Source of the DNA: an uncultured Prevotella sp.
Lineage (GTDB): Bacteria > Bacteroidota > Bacteroidia > Bacteroidales > Bacteroidaceae
DNA: 64,000 bases
Reading direction: 5' to 3'
NCBI GenBank assembly: GCA_900315545.1
Contig: OMZM01000003.1
Coordinates: forward strand, 62,001 to 126,000
Positions within the stretch are counted from its first letter, which is position 1. Each line of letters opens with the position of its first letter. Made by a program: the position numbers and the translations under genes. The notes under the pieces are model-generated. The model worked only from the letters and a program-made list of their open reading frames with translations. It did not search any database and was not told where the DNA came from. Positions 63,671 through 64,000 of this stretch are shown one piece after another.

Positions 63671-64000
63671 CTATTGCAGTTTGCCAGTTACTGCTGCGTT
63701 GAAAAACAGTTCGAGATTGAACTTCGTTTCCTCGTCGCCTTTATTGCGTCGGCTTATCGTTGCGTTGCCCTGAAGGGTAGGCTCGGCATACAGAACATCG
63801 TCGGTCATCTCCTGCGGCGAACGGAAATCGAAGCAATATTTGTCGGTGATGTCTGCTACGGAAGCATTGACCAGCAGGCTGGAATGGTCTAATATCAATA
63901 TGTGTTCGAGCAGTTGCTCGATGTCGTGCACTTGATGTGTCGATACTATCAGCGTGCGCTCGTCGGTCATATTGTTAGCCACGACACGTCGGAACTGTGC
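63671..64000 (-). CDS. ABC transporter ATP-binding protein, C-terminal part
   Basis: The last 109 residues of an ATPase subunit; the gene runs off the window end and the frame is open to base 64000. The D-loop/H-loop region is visible as 'LIVSTHQVHDIEQLLEHILI' (switch histidine in STHQV). The Walker motifs lie outside the window. It forms an exporter with the next gene and is followed by the GIN-domain and GntR genes. Confidence 0.8.
   Translation of the reverse strand, partial: AQFRRVVANNMTDERTLIVSTHQVHDIEQLLEHILILDHSSLLVNASVADITDKYCFDFRSPQEMTDDVLYAEPTLQGNATISRRNKGDEETKFNLELFFNAAVTGKLQ

Overview
This 64 kb window looks like chromosome from a Prevotella-like member of the Bacteroidales. The evidence is the many Bacteroidetes-type promoters (TTG, 19-20 nt, TAnnTTTG), two secreted proteins ending in type IX secretion-like sorting tails, family-typical proteins (S46 dipeptidyl-peptidase, C10 protease, DUF349, SpmA-SpmB fusion) and a sigma-54 gene. 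Species assignment is inference. No rRNA, tRNA or CRISPR array was seen.

Layout: 1-3.8 kb is the end of an operon for coenzyme-B12-dependent glutamate breakdown: glutamate mutase E (cut by the window start), methylaspartate ammonia-lyase, an AtuA-like protein and a DUF4387 protein. 3.8-7 kb holds an intergenic repeat, a decayed secreted-protein gene, a glycine-zipper lipoprotein and fructose-bisphosphate aldolase. 7-13 kb has a large secreted C10 protease with a 56-residue peptide gene behind it, and an MBOAT/SGNH acyl-transfer pair. 13.8-24.2 kb carries a Na/Pi transporter, rpoN, PAP2 phosphatase, purE, hutI, nadB, a CotH-like protein and a PBP4-type peptidase. 24.8-37.4 kb has SpmAB, a flippase, an S46 peptidase, DUF349, CorA with a long structured leader, a second Na/Pi transporter and a membrane pyrophosphatase.

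37.5-47.5 kb is a cobalamin (corrin ring) operon with three two-enzyme fusions and a cobyrinate a,c-diamide synthase split by a one-base frame change. Its product is the cofactor of the glutamate mutase at the window start. 47.6-50 kb is a divergent threonine-degradation pair (SDR threonine dehydrogenase and Kbl).

50.1-56.9 kb is an AT-rich accessory island: a T5orf172 (GIY-YIG) protein, a 721-residue PD-(D/E)XK nuclease candidate whose N-terminus resembles that of Bacteroidetes translation factor IF-2, and a second nuclease-like protein, in one apparent operon. An IS256-family element sits exactly at the last stop codon, followed by two genes truncated at a common junction, one of them a DUF262-type HNH nuclease remnant. 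This is the best candidate here for an undescribed defence system.

57-64 kb has a SemiSWEET, ArgR, Bax-inhibitor-1 protein, a BtuFC-like importer lacking its ATPase, and a GntR/GIN-domain/ABC exporter operon cut by the window end. Four copies of a roughly 450 bp non-coding element (about 3.9, 13.1, 24.3 and 57.0 kb) share a core of palindromic units held on a 22-bp period, which I cannot assign to a known family.
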